Below the pieces are notes generated by a model, which saw only the letters and a list, made by a program, of their open reading frames with translations, had not been told where the DNA came from and searched no databases. A stretch of DNA of 64,000 nt from Trichobilharzia regenti (lineage: Eukaryota > Platyhelminthes > Trematoda > Strigeidida > Schistosomatidae): NCBI GenBank assembly GCA_944472135.2, contig OX235265.1, positions 53,393,112 through 53,457,111 on the forward strand. Reading direction: 5' to 3'. Below are positions 11,056-22,424 of this stretch, piece after piece; position 1 is the first letter of the stretch, and every line of letters starts with the position of its first letter. A program made the translations under genes and the position numbers.

Positions 11056-11821
11056 TTTGTGCACTATTACCAACATAGGTGGAGACTGAGATTGTGTTAT
11101 GATAAAAAGCAAGGTCCAATATGTTGTCACCACGAGTAGGCGTCTGGACGTGTTGTTGCCATGCATAACAGTCGATAGTGGCAAGTAATTCGTCGAAGCG
11201 TTGGTTGCCGGAACTAGTTAGCCAACTGACTTCTGAAGGACTGAAGTCCCCTGCAACTATTTTGTGATTAGCACTAAACGAGGAGGCGTGTGCAAACGAT
11301 TTAGCTAGTAACGCATCAGTTTCTTTTGTTGAGCTTGGTGCTCGATAAACACAGCCTATGAGAAGTTTGTACTTATCTCCATGCAAGACAACCCAGAGTG
11401 AGTCAGGTACATTATTCAGTATTTCATCTTCCACCTTACTGACTACGAATGAGTTATGCATATATATGAGACATCCTCCACCACGCTTGCAATCTCTATT
11501 TACACGGTGTTCAGTGTAATCATCGATGCCTATATGCACATCAAGTACAGAGGATGAGCACCATGACTCAGTAATCAGAGCTACAGTAGGCTTGGCGACT
11601 AATAATAATTTCCTTAGTTCAGATATCTTATTGATTAAAGAACGTGCATTAATTAGCAATATCGTGAATAAGTCACGGGATACTACAAACTGGCTTAAAA
11701 TGTCACCATAACCTAAATCTATTTGTGCGTCAGCACCGCAAGAGTTTATGAATGAAAGGGAGTTCGGACTGGGTGTCTGCACATCCGGGTTGGTGCGCAA
11801 TGAGGTGGTCCTAGGTGCCAT
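11009..11821 (-). pseudogene. LINE 2 ORF2 N-terminus: endonuclease domain
   Basis: Starts at ATG 11821 (MAPRTTSLR) and reads unbroken through the apurinic-type endonuclease: LLINARSLINKI, VALITESWCSSS, RGGGCLIYMHNS, LIGCVYRAPS, HKIVAGDFSPSEVSW and TPTRGDNILDLAFYHN. It loses similarity after STYVGNS near 11062, so the catalytic SDH segment and the whole RT are missing. The start codon lies 76 bases inside the end of ORF1 in another frame, which shows that ORF1 and ORF2 overlap in this family. It is a truncated copy and not functional. Confidence 0.85.
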
Positions 11822-12030
11822 GGGTCGTACCAGTGATTCAGGACACCTGGAAAATTTACCATGTTTTCTTGGATATAAGGGTAGTAGGGGTTGGGCCTAG
11901 GTTGACGGTTAAAATGTATAGCATCAAAAGGTCCACCCATCCAACTGCTATTCGTCATACCGGTACACACCTTCGTGTTGTTTTTATAACTTAAAGAGTT
12001 TACAAGGCTATCCCTGAAGTGCAAATTAAA
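11056..12030 (-). mobile_element. CR1-like LINE 2 fragment (ORF1 end plus endonuclease)
   Basis: This fragment is nearly identical over 11062-11760 to 30292-30990 of LINE 3, and its ORF1 end matches 35541-35700. Both edges are abrupt: similarity ends near 11060 and near 12005. It keeps the uninterrupted ORF1/ORF2 junction, so it acts as an empty site for the Gypsy D insertion in LINE 3. Confidence 0.85.
11746..12024 (-). pseudogene. LINE 2 ORF1 C-terminal fragment
   Basis: The last part of ORF1 of the LINE 2/3 family: KVCTGMTNSSWM, FDAIHFNRQPRPNPYY and NHWYDPWHLGPPH, ending at 11746. The matching piece in LINE 3 is at 35541-35720. The upstream part of ORF1 is absent. Role unknown beyond being the tail of the RNA-binding ORF1 protein. 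Confidence 0.7.
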
Positions 12031-12809
12031 GCAGATATTCGGAGGTAAATATGTCCACGTCTCAGAGAGGGTATTAAGACTATAAAGCGTTTCGAGTTAT
12101 CTATCGTCTTAGAACACATCAACTGACCCACAATTTACAGTCACGAAGTAAATATAAATCTATAATTTAATAATTCCCATTGTAGCATTAAGAACACAAT
12201 TTTCAGCGAAGAGACTCTTTTCTACGTGAAATAGTGTGTTGTGATTTCTACATGTCTACATGTACCACTAGGAAAAGAATGTACCTAAAGTGTTAGACAT
12301 AACTCAGTGCAACTACGGTTACAATAATAATTAGAAACACAATGCCCACAGTTCGCTGCCACAGAACACGGTACGTCAATATCTGTCCATCGCATTAACG
12401 AGTGTCTCCCAGATGCCGCCCTTATTTCTAATTGTTAACCTTTAATTCTTACCCTGACATGTGTGACCAATGTCACCGGAACTCATTTGCATTACAGCAG
12501 AAGGAACACAATCATTGAAGAAAGTATTTAACAGACAAAACTTAGATTTCAGATGCACAGATAATTCACATGAGGAGTCCTCTGTTACTGTCAGCAGGTT
12601 CCATCTGCGTGCACAGTACATATACGTTTCTCCATAAGTTTGAAAAGGTTTAAGAAAAGCATCATTAACATGGGCAGTGAAAGAATTTCCAAATGCTGAA
12701 AGTTTGTTGGTTCTGTTAATATCTTTTTATAATATGTGTAGGCAGGTTACTTTGCAATGTCAAATGTTTACTATATATAAGATTGTCATGATAATTTAGT
12801 ACACTTAAT
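12031..12809. other. Unassigned interval
   Basis: AT-rich sequence with no long open frame. I see no repeat here that matches another part of the window. Confidence 0.35.
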
Positions 12810-13450
12810 CCTGACAAAACTATACAAGTGTGTCAATTATTTTAATTATTATTATTATCAAGTTTCGATATAAATTAAGAATAATATTCGGTTTCGTACA
12901 CACCGAAGTTATATTGGGGAATTACTTCAAGCTTTATTTTTTCCCAAGTATTTGTAATCCATCCAAAATAATAATAATATGTTCTCATTTTGTACATGAG
13001 GGACGCCAGTTTACAGGCATCATCAATATGATAAATTACATACACGATTAGCAATCATATTTAATAATAATGTTTCGATAAAATAAAATACTTTTTTCCT
13101 ACCTGTGTAGGACACACCAAATGTACAGGCATGGATAAGCATTATTTAAATTCCACAAATTCGGTTTATGGTTAAATTGCATGGTTGCTGACGTTTTTGT
13201 CTTTGGTTTGTGGAAACAATATGATAACCAGTCATTCAATGGAGCACATCATGAAATATAGAAATATTGTCTTCGCATTAACAAAAAAACCCAAGTATGT
13301 TTTGGATGGATTAAAAATACTTGGGAAAAAATAAAGCTTGAAGTAATTCCCCAGTATAACTTAGGTGTGTACAATCCGAGTCTTACTTTTGATTTATATC
13401 CAAATTGGGTAATATTTAAAATAAGTGATACACTTGTATGGTTTTATCAG
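12810..13450. mobile_element. LTR-derived element with long inverted ends
   Basis: The left end (about 12816-12970, plus) and right end (about 13290-13450, read in reverse) are imperfect inverted repeats of about 150 bp. Shared text includes ATACAAGTGT, GTACACACC and GGGGAATTACTTCAAGC. The right half (13085-13345) matches the Gypsy A LTR region at 3929-4160 in minus orientation, ending TGTACA and followed by a TGGTGTGT segment. The middle holds a 105-bp unit (about 12970-13085) also found at 41105-41240 and 43786-43893. It looks like an LTR end flanked by an inverted copy of its own start. Confidence 0.6.
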
Positions 13451-13871
13451 CATTTTCATCGTAACATTACTAGTGAATTGTACTCAATGTAGAATAATAA
13501 TAGTATATATTTTCTTATACATGGGTGTTTCCAAGAAAAGAAAGCTATTTTTACAGATACGATCAGTTATGTTATAAGTTACAATCATCACGTCGTATTA
13601 TAAATTAATACTTTCCCATTGGTATAAGAGTATATTCCACAAATGTAATCCGGGTTGCGTCGTGAACGAAGGTAATACGTAATTCACGAAAGAATTGTAA
13701 GATATAGGACGAATAATGTTTGCAGATCATTCGTCAATGTAAATGGTCAAATATCCACATTCTTCATTCTCATTCAAAGAGACATATGGAAGCTAAAATG
13801 GTGAGAGAAAAAAGAAGACAAACAACAGCAACGTGAAAAAGCAAGAGGGGTCCTGAAGGAGTTTTAAGAGA
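13451..13871. other. Unassigned interval
   Basis: AT-rich flank of the Gypsy C element. No gene or repeat recognised. Confidence 0.35.
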
Positions 13872-14242
13872 TATTACGGCTTATGATAGACCTCAATTCT
13901 AAACACTTACAAAACTTCTTCGCCGTTTTGTAGCCTCAGCTGCACTCTACTTAACGTGCAGATGCTGACGAAAGGAATCAAGGTAAAAAGACTTGATATG
14001 ACAAGTGTATTTGGGACAACTATATTTTTGCACAAACGAAATATGAAATTCAATCGATAAAGAGGTTGTACAACTTATCCGTTGACGTCCCTGGAGGTAG
14101 GCTCAGAGAGTGTGCAGAATGAAAGCACAACTAGAGAGCAAACCGATGAACGTACGGAAGCGTAACAACTCAAAAGATAAAGATGTGTCAAACATGGGTG
14201 AGCGAGTTTAAACAAAAGTTCAAGGGTACAATGTGCACTACA
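13872..14242 (-). repeat. 3' LTR of Gypsy C
   Basis: It matches 27389-27761 closely, with scattered single-base changes. On the minus strand it begins TGTAGTGCACATTG, right after a purine-rich tract with seven Gs (14245-14257) that fits a polypurine tract. It ends CCGTAATA, against CCGTAACA in the other copy. Confidence 0.8.
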
Positions 14243-15751
14243 GGTTATCCCCCCCTAGAAAGTTGGTGGGAAACCATCAAGCTTCGATATACAAAAGTAG
14301 GACGGCTTTGTACAACAGCAATGAGTGAACGCGAAGGCTTGGAGATAGGAATAGTAAAAAACTTTTTTCGAAAGGAAAGAAAGCACAAAAAGAAAGAAAT
14401 TAGGGTAAGTTGGAAGTAGTATGGAGATGATTAGTGCAGTAAGACGGAATATAATAAGAAATGACGCTGGTGCCTTGTGTGGTTGTAGGCTTCTGCTCCT
14501 TTGTTATTTTTTTATTATTTATTTTTTGTTCTTTTTTATCTTTTATATTTTTATTATTTGATTTTTCTTAGTATTTTTTCAGTGAATTGATATTTATCGA
14601 TTCCTTTTTTGTAAACTCCGTGCTATTACAAGCTTACTTATGTGGAGGTCTGATGATACACCTCCGCCGCCGAGGCTGTTGTAGCAGGAAGGTGACTCAT
14701 TATGTCTTATTTTCATTTCAGACTAATGCTCCCTTCCTCCGCTTCAACAGAACCTAGCAGCCATGTTGAAGGCAATAATTATACCTGCGTATGAGAAGGA
14801 GCAGGGTAAAAGCAACAGAAGAGAATGGGAGAAGAGGTGAAGAGTTCAAAATCGGCGTAAAGGTACTACAAAAGCCTGTGCGGAATAATTGTGAGGAAAA
14901 CTGGTGTAACTTGGAAGTAGTACGTCAGAATGAGATAAAACAAAGGAAGCTTCTAACCTGTGAAAACTTATAAAGTTACAGAGAAGTTTGTAAATAACCA
15001 ACAGCTATGAGTAGTTACCATAACGAAAATTGTTCCGTTTATGTTGCGAAGTGCATAACTAAGACGATGCTAATGTTTACAAGTACGGTTCCCAAAATAA
15101 ATTAATTGCAGGGAGGTATAAACCCGAAGGAATATAGCACAGTCTGTGAAAATAAATTGAGCGGAGTACTATGTACATCATAGAAGTGAAGCATTTATGT
15201 GCAAAAAACATATATATCGGTCCATTTAACTATACAGTGACAGATTCATTTCAATAAATTTTACACTTTTTTTAATTTTCTAATTTTTTTATTTGTTTAT
15301 TTATTTTTCTTTTTTTAAAAATTTTTTAATAATCGATGTTTATAATAATAATCTCTTTTGAAGAAATTGTGCAGCGAAAAGTTGGTTACGAGACGACATT
15401 AGAGGCCAACAGGTCTAGGGAGTAGATTGCGATGAAATAGATGAAAAATTAGGATAAAAAACTGGTGCTGATCCTCTGCGATGAGAGAAAAAGATCAAAA
15501 GGATTAGTACTGCGAAAAACGACTACTCCCATAAACGGAACCAAATAAAGTGAATATAGAAAAATTGAATTACAAATTGTGACTAAGAATAAAAAACCAC
15601 TAAGTAGCATTACCTATAGGTTAGTTCAGTGAAAGAATTCTGTGAACCTCTTGGGCCAGTGAACATGTCGACCAGCATGTGTGACACGAGTCTTACTAGT
15701 GATGGTGGGAGAATCACCCTTCGCCACTAGAGGTGAGCTAGTTGAGTCTGG
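14243..15751 (-). other. Gypsy C 3' non-coding region
   Basis: About 1.5 kb lies between the integrase stop and the 3' LTR, with long T-rich runs (14510-14580, 15260-15330). No gene is supported. The polypurine-tract candidate lies at its left end. Confidence 0.5.
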
Positions 15752-17286
15752 CTAAGAACTAGGTTCCGTGGGGCTATTTGATTGAGCCGACGAGGACGGT
15801 GAAGGTTCTTCAATGTGTGCCGCTTTAAGTCTGTCTATGCTGACAGTGTCTGGGCGGCCGCATCGCTCAACAACGAAACATTTATCTTCACGACTAAGGA
15901 CCTTAAAAGACCCGTCATACGGTGGTTGTAATGGCTTTCGTATGGCGTCGTGACGCACGAAAACGTGCGTACAGTCATCGAGTCGCCGATCAACCTGAAC
16001 CTTTCGGTTCTGAGTGAGTGTGGAAACCGGTCGGATTCGCTGCATAAAACTTTTAGGTTTCTGAGCGTAACAGGTGTTATCGGGGAAATTCGGCTCGCAA
16101 GCTTCAGGAGCGATTAGCTCGCCTGGCAAACGCAGGGTGGCACCGTACACCAATTCAGCTGGTGAGCACTGCTGATCCGTTTTAAGCGTAGCTCGGATGC
16201 TAAGCAGGACCACTGGCAGCGAATCTGTCCACTTAATGTTGTCTACTGCCATCAACGCGGCTTTCAGTTGACGGTGGAAACGTTCTACTAGCCCATTTGC
16301 CGCAGGATGATACGCGGTTGTGCGAATGCGTTTACATCCCAGCATCTCTAACAATTCCTTGAAGCTTGTGGATTCGAACTGCTGTCCGTGGCCGGTAGTG
16401 ACAGCTGCGGGACATCCAAATTGGGCAACGCAGCCTTCCATGAAGGCACGACAGACGGTTTGAGCCGTTATATCTTGTATCGGAATGGCTTCTGGCCAAC
16501 GTGTGAAACGATCCACACATGTTAGTAAATACGAGCAGCCGTTTGACGGCGGCAGGAGCGCTACTATATCCAGGTGTATATGATGGAACCGAGCGTCTGG
16601 GGTCGCAAACGTCCCTAACGGTGTGATGTTATGCTTGGTGACTTTAGCACGTTGGCATTGCAGACAAGCACGTGTCCATTGACGCACATCACGGTTCATA
16701 CCGGGCCACTCAAATCTCGCCGATATCAACTTGTCCATTGCTCGTATGCCAGGATGGGAGAGGTTGTGGAGGAACTCAAACACGGTGCGGCGTAAAGACG
16801 TGGTAACAATCGGTCGAGGAGTGCCCGTTGACATATCGCAAAGTATAGTTGTTTCACTGTTTAGGAAGGGGACACGTTCTATCTTCAGTGAGGTTTTATT
16901 TAACAGGTGTTCTAAGTTCAAATCGTTCGGTTGGAGTTCGGCCATTTTACGAAGATCGATGGTTAGTGGTACCGACGCAGCACATACGCGAGACAAAGCG
17001 TCTGCTACCATGTTATCCGCTCCAGAAACGTGCCGGATATCGGAAGTGAACTGGGAAATATAGTCTAAATGGCGTGATTCTCGCGGTGAATACCGGTCTG
17101 AAGTAGTGTGGAGGGCGTAGGTCAATGGCTTATGGTCGGTAAATACCGTAAATTGCCGGCCTTGCCGAAAGTGCTTGACAGCAGCATAGACAGCGAGAAG
17201 TTCCCTACCGAATGTGATGTATCGAGATCCGCATGCGGTAAGTTTACGTGAAAAGAAAGCGATCGGTAGCCATGCATTGGACATAA
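15752..17286 (-). pseudogene. Gypsy C pol, RNase H end and integrase
   Basis: Continuous minus-strand frame of about 510 codons with RNase H motifs (LPIAFFSRKLT, FTVFTDHKPLTYAL, NMVADALSR). The integrase zinc domain comes next (HNLSHPGIRAMDKLI, CLQCQRAK), then the DDE core: HLDIVALLPP, TTGHGQQFES and NGLVERFHRQLK. The second catalytic position reads TTGHGQQF where TTDRG/TDHG-type sequence is usual, so the middle Asp appears to be replaced by Gly. The C-terminal part has VFVRHDAIRKPLQPPYDG, the GPY/F-like tail of Gypsy integrases. The frame begins exactly where the inserted LTR block ends; upstream coding is at 24890. Confidence 0.9.
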
Positions 17287-17291
17287 GCTGT

Positions 17292-17658
17292 TGTCAATCA
17301 CGTCTCATAAAACGTTAATGCCCAGCTCTCGCTACGCTCGGGCCCACGCTGTTCTTAGAAGATTTCTCAAAAACGCTTAGTTATAACGGACGCAAAAACC
17401 AAAACACCGATCTGCCGTTTGATATTTCTGTATTGTTACACCAACATATAAAAGGAATAAGCGAACTAAGCAAACTAAGGTCTGAAAACTAATATTACAA
17501 TAATAAATCATTGTTACTTCTGACGATGTTTCACTCTTCTTTCTGAACAGCGACCGATGAGACGATGACTGTCGTATTGATGCCTCCGCGAAAATTGAGG
17601 AAGTTGATTTTGAGCAAACAACCAAGAATCGATCGTTCAATCTTCAACTCCATTGACA
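17292..17658 (-). repeat. Gag-only family LTR (3' terminal LTR of tandem)
   Basis: Starts TGTCAATCACGTCTCAT, ends CTCCATTGACA, 367 bp. It differs from the middle and right LTRs at several sites near its start (TTCTTAGAAG against TTCCTTGAAG). Confidence 0.95.
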
Positions 17659-18809
17659 CTCCCCGGCAAAAAAGGGATCCAACCCTTTTTTGCTTCACGA
17701 CCAATGCACGTCGACTTGGATGCCATTGCGAGAACCTGGGTCACATGGACAGAGCTGAAATGGAAAACAAACAGAAAAGCCAACACACCACAAGCATACC
17801 CACAGCACAATCTCACACATCAATGACGACCTGCGCCTCCAGATAGAGACCTCCTCTTGACATCTTGCAACACAGTCTCCACTTGCTAGAATGACTCTTG
17901 CAGAATGCAACGTGACCATGGCAGCACCTCACGATACTCTACGCACATCCTCTTATCTACTCATTACCAATAACCATTGAAATCGCTTGTCACTCATTCT
18001 GCCTCAGTTCTAGTAGCGGTGACGCATGCGAGCCTCAGTCGTTTACACTCTTTCTCCCCGGCGTGTCGGACCGCAGCTAACAATTATCTCCGTGTGCATT
18101 TCATTCTCAGCAATAGCCTAGCCTCCTAGGCATATACGACCCATCTGCTGTCCTTAACATCAATCAATTCCTTCATGGATGTAGAAGACTCGAAACAACT
18201 TCAGAAATAATCACGACGAAAATTGTAACAAAATTACGCAATAACAACAAGACACGAAAACAACAAGTAAACACAATGAATCCAAAAAACACCAATTGAT
18301 ATGACACACCACACGTATATACAAATAGTACAAACAAACTCGCCGATCATGTCTTGGTGGAATTCCTTTGAAGAATTGCAGGACTTACACCAGTACGCCT
18401 ACAACCCTTCACAGGTTGACGATTGTAAGTTGTGGAATGTCCAGACACAAACAAGATTAACCAACAATTACATCAATTGGAACTCACACAATTATTTAAC
18501 ACAAACATATGTACAATCAACACATCAAATGTTGTGGATTCTGACACGACAAACTACCCTTGAAGAACCGTAGGACTTACAGCAGTACGCCTACATTCCT
18601 TCTCAGGTTGATGATCCAAGTAGAAGTCATCCGGACACAAACAGAATTACTAACAGCTAGATGACAGATGATATCAATTCAGTATATACAATATGAACAT
18701 ATGTACAAGATCATACACCAAGCACACTGGACTGCTCATTGATGCGCTACCCTTTGAAGAATTGTAGGACTTACAGCAGTACGCCTACAACCCTTCTCAG
18801 GTTGACGCG
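17659..18809 (-). other. 3' non-coding region of tandem copy 1
   Basis: About 1.15 kb lies between the gag stop and the 3' LTR. Next to the LTR are a purine stretch (CCGGGGAG on the minus strand) that could prime plus-strand synthesis and a 9-bp-stem hairpin (AAAAAAGGG/CCCTTTTTT near 17667-17691). The rest holds the three hairpin modules annotated separately. Short plus-strand frames here repeat in every copy and have no protein features. Confidence 0.65.
18367..18806 (-). repeat. Three hairpin modules downstream of gag (tandem copy 1)
   Basis: Units of about 55 bp at 18367-18420, 18560-18613 and 18752-18806, spaced about 190 bp. On the coding strand each contains GTAGG-loop-CCTAC, able to form a stem-loop, followed by a CTTCAA-type end. 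The unit nearest the ORF begins a few bases after the stop codon. Confidence 0.8.
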
Positions 18810-20765
18810 CTAGGTTGGAAAATCGTCGCAGAGTTCATTTGCTAACTTCCTTCTATCAGCTATATCCTCAAATCTCAACGGCAACATGCTCATGTCATTG
18901 TATCGTAGAATATAGATGACCAACAAACACACGACATATCTCATCAACCAAGCGTAGAAACAGAGTAATTCACACAAAAGATAATAGCATTCAAATAGTA
19001 ACTTGAAACTAGAAATGCCTTTATTCGTGCAAGTCAATTTAACAATAACTCTCTCCTTTACACTTGGCTTATCCACACTAAACTGACCATTGATATTCGT
19101 CCTTTCAAACGAACTGATACTACCATAGTCATTGCACAAGATACTTGAGTTAATGGGTGTCTGTTTCATTGTGGATGACAGCACCAACGATGACTGAGTG
19201 ACACAAGGTGATGAACTTAGTGGTGGATCAGAAGCTGTTCTTGTTCGGCTTTCAGATAGTTGTCCAACTGCAAGATTACCACCACTGCTGTCTTTCACTA
19301 CTAGTTCGGGTTTAGCACTATCATCTGATGATAGGTGGGCTACACGCTGATCAATTACACTGACTGTCTCACAAGTATGCACACCTTTTGGAATTGCATC
19401 TGCGTTCAATTCTACTTCACGTTGTAGTTGTACAGAACCTTTATTTAACTTAGCAGTAGTAGGCATATCCCTCATCTCATCATGATCAACCAAAGACAAC
19501 TGTGAAGTATCATGATCATTACCACAAATATTCAATTTACCGTCAAGTTCATCATTTTCAAACTCTTTAATAACAGAAGTAGACAATTTTGGTTCCTCCT
19601 CGCAAATCATTAAAGGTTTTATAACTTCACTCTGACTAGTAATACCTTGTAAACTTGTAGGGTCAGAACTCCACTCTGAAGCAGCAACTCTATTCTGTGA
19701 CACTCTATTCAACAACGGCTTACCAGTTGCAACTACAGACTTCTTCACAGCACTGTTATCGTCACACAATTCGGAGTCAGACCTGGAGTTTACATTTAGC
19801 TTATCACTGAACTTGCTCACCGGTTCACAGTTCACTTCTGTATGCACCTCTTGCACACGTTACAAGCACAACTGTGTTTGTCTTGTATCTTGTAACTTGT
19901 CTGTTGAGGATGTACTACGAAACCTGTTACACTCACTAGGTCTATATGCATTACTAGACATCATGGAGCTTTCTCGATAACCACCTCTCTGAGGCCCACT
20001 CGTCATCAATGATTGCATTTTGATCTCAGACTGCTCTATTCTAGGGGTGAGATCTAATAGACTGGAAAACTTGCTCATAGATTGATTGACGCTATCTTTT
20101 ACCAGTTTCAGGATATCATCAAACCTTGGCTCGATACCCTCATCCTCCATACGGGAGCTTATCTTCACCCACTTCCTTTGCAGTCGAGTAGGTAGACGTC
20201 TTGCTATTACTTCTAGTATAAAACTCGAGTTGAGGTCACTCGTGCGATTCATCGAAATCATTGCATTCTTGTAAATTAGCAAATTATCTAAAAACTCAGT
20301 GAGTGCCTTGGAGTCATCCTGTAATTGACCACCATTACCCTTAACAGCCCCGAATAATTTCCCTGCAATCATCGAAGGTCTTCCAAACCTTTGACGTAAT
20401 ATGCTCATAGCCTCGTAGTAGCCCTCTTTCGGCTTCATAAACTTACAGCACTGTATAGCTCTTGCAGCATCTCCAGTGCAATATCTCATCAAATACATTA
20501 ACTTCAATTCATCATTTAATAAAAAACCACTCAACATGATCTCAAACTCCTTTACAAATTGTAAATAATCAGCCGGGTTTCCATCAAAACATCGTGGTTC
20601 TAATTTAGGGAGTTTGATGTTCCTATTATCCCTGAACGGCGAAACAGTAACATCAACCATATCATGTTGAACATCAGACACATCGTTACAAGTAACAGAC
20701 AAGTCACCATGACTTACTTTCCTGTTTGCATCCAAGACACTCTGTCCCTTCTTTGACCCAGGCAT
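18810..20765 (-). pseudogene. Gag-only ORF with hydrophobic tail, tandem copy 1 (one nonsense codon)
   Basis: ATG at 20765 (MPGSKKGQSVLD). A BEL/Pao-type gag domain (DUF1759-like) runs over about residues 50-245: IKLPKLEPRCFDGNPADYLQ, LMYLMRYCTGDAARAIQ and LRQRFGRPSMIAGKL. A low-complexity, acidic and Ser-rich middle follows. A hydrophobic stretch near residues 589-620 (CYYLLCELLCF, MRYVVCLLVIYIL) precedes a charged end (RFEDIADRRKLANEL). No zinc knuckle, protease or polymerase motif is present. An AAA lysine codon of the intact copies is TAA here (19860-19862), cutting the protein at 301 residues; the frame stays open for another 349 codons. The same stop is in tandem copy 2. Confidence 0.88.
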
Positions 20766-20909
20766 TGTTGAACTTGACCCAATTCCAAAAACTTTCCAGA
20801 TATTGCTTGTTCAAAGAGGACTTGACCGGCACCAGGAAAAATGAACGGCGACTATCCAAACTTTCACCAACTGTTTGAATCCGCCAGATATGTTTCTATC
20901 GTCAGAAAC

Positions 20910-21274
20910 TGTCAATCACGTCTCATAAAACGTTAATGCCCAGCTCTTGCTACGCTCGGGCGCACGCTGTTCCTTGAAGATTTCTGAAACGCTTAGTTAT
21001 AACGGACGCAAAAACCAAAACACCGATCTGCCGTTTGATATTTCTGTATTGTTACACCAACATATAAAAGGAATAAGCGAACTAAGCAAACTAAGGTCTG
21101 AAAACTAATATTACAATAATAAATCATTGTTACTTCTGACGATGTTTCACTCTTCTTTCTGAACAGCGACCGATGAGACGATGACTGTCGTATTGATGCC
21201 TCCGCGAAAATTGAGGAAGTTGATTTTGAGCAAACAACCAAGAATCGATCGTTCAATCTTCAACTCCATTGACA
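20910..21274 (-). repeat. Gag-only family LTR (shared middle LTR of tandem)
   Basis: 365 bp, same ends as the other family LTRs. It is 5' LTR for copy 1 and 3' LTR for copy 2. It has no target duplication of its own. Confidence 0.95.
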
Positions 21275-22424
21275 CTCCCCGGCAAAAAAGGGATCCAACC
21301 CTTTTTTGCTTCACGACCAATGCACGTCGACTTGGATGCCATTGCGAGAACCTGGGTCACATGGACAGAGCTGAAATGGAAAACAAACAGAAAAGCCAAC
21401 ACACCACAAGCATACCCACAGCACAATCTCACACATCAATGACGACCTGCGCCTCCAGATAGAGACCTCCTCTTGACATCTTGCAACACAGTCTCCACTT
21501 GCTAGAATGACTCTTGCAGAATGCAACGTGACCATGGCAGCACCTCACGATACTCTACGCACATCCTCTTATCTACTCATTACCAATAACCATTGAAATC
21601 GCTTGTCACTCATTCTGCCTCAGTTCTAGTAGCGGTGACGCATGCGAGCCTCAGTCGTTTACACTCTTTCTCCCCGGCGTGTCGGACCGCAGCTAACAAT
21701 TATCTCCGTGTGCATTTCATTCTCAGCAATAGCCTAGCCTCCTAGGCATATACGACCCATCTGCTGTCCTTAACATCAATCAATTCCTTCATGGATGTAG
21801 AAGACTCGAAACAACTTCAGAAATAATCACGACGAAAATTGTAACAAAATTACGCAATAACAACAAGACACGAAAACAACAAGTAAACACAATGAATCCA
21901 AAAACACCAATTGATATGACACACCACACGTATATACAAATAGTACAAACAAACTCGCCGATCATGTCTTGGTGGAATTCCTTTGAAGAATTGCAGGACT
22001 TACACCAGTACGCCTACAACCCTTCACAGGTTGACGATTGTAAGTTGTGGAATGTCCAGACACAAACAAGATTAACCAACAATTACATCAATTGGAACTC
22101 ACACAATTATTTAACACAAACATATGTACAATCAACACATCAAATGTTGTGGATTCTGACACGACAAACTACCCTTGAAGAACCGTAGGACTTACAGCAG
22201 TACGCCTACATTCCTTCTCAGGTTGATGATCCAAGTAGAAGTCATCCGGACACAAACAGAATTACCAACAGCTAGATGACAGATGATATCAATTCAGTAT
22301 ATACAATATGAACATATGTACAAGATCATACACCAAGCACACTGGACTGCTCATTGATGCGCTACCCTTTGAAGAATTGTAGGACTTACAGCAGTACGCC
22401 TACAACCCTTCTCAGGTTGACGCG
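21275..22424 (-). other. 3' non-coding region of tandem copy 2
   Basis: Nearly identical to 17659-18809, including the hairpin next to the LTR. Confidence 0.65.
21982..22421 (-). repeat. Three hairpin modules downstream of gag (tandem copy 2)
   Basis: Units at 21982-22035, 22174-22227 and 22368-22421, the same arrangement as in copy 1. Confidence 0.8.

Noticed and set aside
13872..14242. Independent dispersed repeat rather than LTR of Gypsy C
   Set aside because: The same orientation as 27389-27761, placement just outside gag and integrase, the adjacent purine tract and TG/CA-like ends fit an LTR better, although no target duplication was found.
17565..17846. Recurring plus-strand ORFs of 74-93 codons starting MTVVLMPPRKL and MVTLHSAR in each LTR element
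   Set aside because: They run antisense across LTR and 3' non-coding sequence and recur only because the repeat recurs. They show no domain and are broken by copy-specific changes.
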